Shown piece by piece: positions 63,278-64,000 of a DNA stretch of 64,000 nt (the first letter of the stretch is position 1; the number at the start of each line of letters is the position of its first letter). The DNA is from Paenibacillus sp. FSL R7-0345 (GTDB lineage: Bacteria; Bacillota; Bacilli; Paenibacillales; Paenibacillaceae), in the NCBI RefSeq assembly GCF_038595055.1, contig NZ_CP152002.1, positions 2,214,501-2,278,500 on the forward strand. Reading direction: 5' to 3'. The translations under genes and the position numbers were made by a program. The notes below the pieces were generated by a model, which worked only from the letters and a program-made list of their open reading frames with translations, ran no database searches and was not told the origin of the DNA.

Positions 63278-64000
63278 ACTTACCCTGCCGGGCCAGATGC
63301 TGGCTGTATTGGAAGATCCGCTCCAGCGACAGCTTGCGGATCGCCGGTTCATCGAATTTCATCGGCCGGGAGTTGGCCTCGAAGAACCAGAGGCCGCCTT
63401 CCTCGTCGACGCCCAGGTCCATCGACATTTCGCCGAGCATAGCTCCGGAAGCCCGCTCAATCTGGCGGGCAATCAGCAGGGCGGTGGTCGGGACATTTTT
63501 CAGAATCAAGGCTGCCCGTTCCGTGCCGAAGGTTCCCTCCAGCATGCTCGCCGGTTCTTCAATGCTGCCGCCGCGGGGCACATGGGTGGTAATGCTGCGC
63601 ACACCGGCCAGTCTTGCGCCGATTCCGGTCACCGCCCAGGCGCCGCGGCCGTTCTTCTGCAGCAGCACCCGCAGATCAAAGGGGCGGCCGCGGTGGGTAG
63701 CCAGCCCGATGGCCTGCTGCGCGATATATTGGGAGATGCCCTTTTCTCTTCTGATCCGGGCCCACAGGCGGTCGATGGAGGCGGCTTTGTAAGTAATATT
63801 CTTTTTGCCGCCCTGAATCTGCAGCCGGAAGGGCAGGCTCGCTTCAGGTACGTATTTGATCCGCATGATGCCTTTGCCGGCCTTGCCGTTTTCCGGCTTG
63901 AGGTAGAGGCTGTCATGATTTTTCAGCATGGCCACCAGCGTGGCCGCACTGCGCAGGCGTCGTGTTTTGGGCACATGCTTGACGGTGGCCTTTGATTCCT
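63276..64000 (-). CDS. YheC/YheD-family ATP-grasp protein, second copy, N-terminus outside window
   Basis: About 241 residues visible; the frame continues past the window end, and the GTG at 63974 is an internal codon (the residues before it read ESKATVKH). ATP-grasp signs: LYLKPENGKAGKGIMRIKYV, FDLRVLLQKNGRGAW and MSMDLGVDEEGGLWFFEANSRPMKF, where the acidic metal ligands and Asn lie. It is similar to the protein at 61528 (same LQKNGxG and ANSRP/VNPKP blocks), so a local duplication is likely, with the GNAT-like gene between the copies. Confidence 0.88.
   Translation of the reverse strand, partial: ESKATVKHVPKTRRLRSAATLVAMLKNHDSLYLKPENGKAGKGIMRIKYVPEASLPFRLQIQGGKKNITYKAASIDRLWARIRREKGISQYIAQQAIGLATHRGRPFDLRVLLQKNGRGAWAVTGIGARLAGVRSITTHVPRGGSIEEPASMLEGTFGTERAALILKNVPTTALLIARQIERASGAMLGEMSMDLGVDEEGGLWFFEANSRPMKFDEPAIRKLSLERIFQYSQHLARQGK

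Overview
The window looks like a chromosomal stretch of a spore-forming, moderately GC-rich Bacillota, most probably Paenibacillus. Supporting signs are the sufS-sufU-sufB gene order, the cotJA-cotJB-cotJC spore-coat operon, two YheC/YheD-type ATP-grasp spore proteins, an AbrB-type regulator behind Spo0A-like boxes, an LTA synthase, YesM/YesN-type two-component regulators, and sugar ABC importers that carry no ATPase of their own. No rRNA, tRNA, CRISPR array, phage or insertion sequence was recognised. Everything here is read from sequence alone; family names come from motif recognition, not from searches.

Layout. 0-2.2 kb: end of the SUF iron-sulfur assembly operon. 2.2-3.1 kb: a long intergenic region with inverted repeats. 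3.1-6.8 kb: a heterodimeric ABC exporter with one degenerate ATP site. 6.8-14.7 kb: housekeeping genes (VOC protein, a degenerate HD-GYP protein, a MoaD-MoaE fusion, a YunD-like phosphoesterase, UppP, an intact HD-GYP protein, YfkAB). 14.7-18.6 kb: a CNNM/CorC-type membrane protein, cotJABC, an unusual eukaryotic-like protein kinase, and a small Ser/Arg/Lys/Tyr-rich protein that may be its substrate. 18.7-30.6 kb: a flavin reductase, then a surface-protein block: a BTAD response regulator, a giant SLH-collagen-like protein, a secDF-secA2 operon and two glycosyltransferases. 31-34.9 kb: aldo/keto reductase, sugar-nucleotide-type SDR, methyltransferase, CapA-like protein.

35.3-44.4 kb: a complete alpha-galactoside utilisation locus: two permeases, divergent sensor kinase and AraC-type regulator, lipoprotein binding protein and GH36 alpha-galactosidase, with a near-perfect cre site between the divergent arms. 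The sensor kinase has no ATG/GTG/TTG start ahead of its first membrane helix and appears to start at ATC. 44.7-48.9 kb: AbrB-like regulator, HAD phosphatase, GT2 glycosyltransferase and LTA synthase. 49.1-49.4 kb: five tandem 51-bp hairpin repeats. 49.4-60.4 kb: MarR regulator, then a second carbohydrate locus (ROK repressor with a palindromic operator, ROK sugar kinase, membrane-bound AraC regulator, binding protein, LplB/LplC-type permeases and a predicted carbohydrate-active enzyme). 60.4-61.5 kb: repeat-rich DNA without genes. 61.5-64 kb: two YheC/YheD ATP-grasp genes flanking a GNAT-like gene, the last running off the window.

Best candidates for something new: (1) the 19.7-30.6 kb block, where a private secretion pair (SecDF and SecA2) and two glycosyltransferases sit beside one SLH-anchored collagen-like protein whose gene is preceded by SARP-style 11-bp direct repeats; (2) the kinase plus CotG-like small protein next to cotJABC, an apparent parallel to the CotH-CotG pair; (3) the ATC-initiated sensor kinase.
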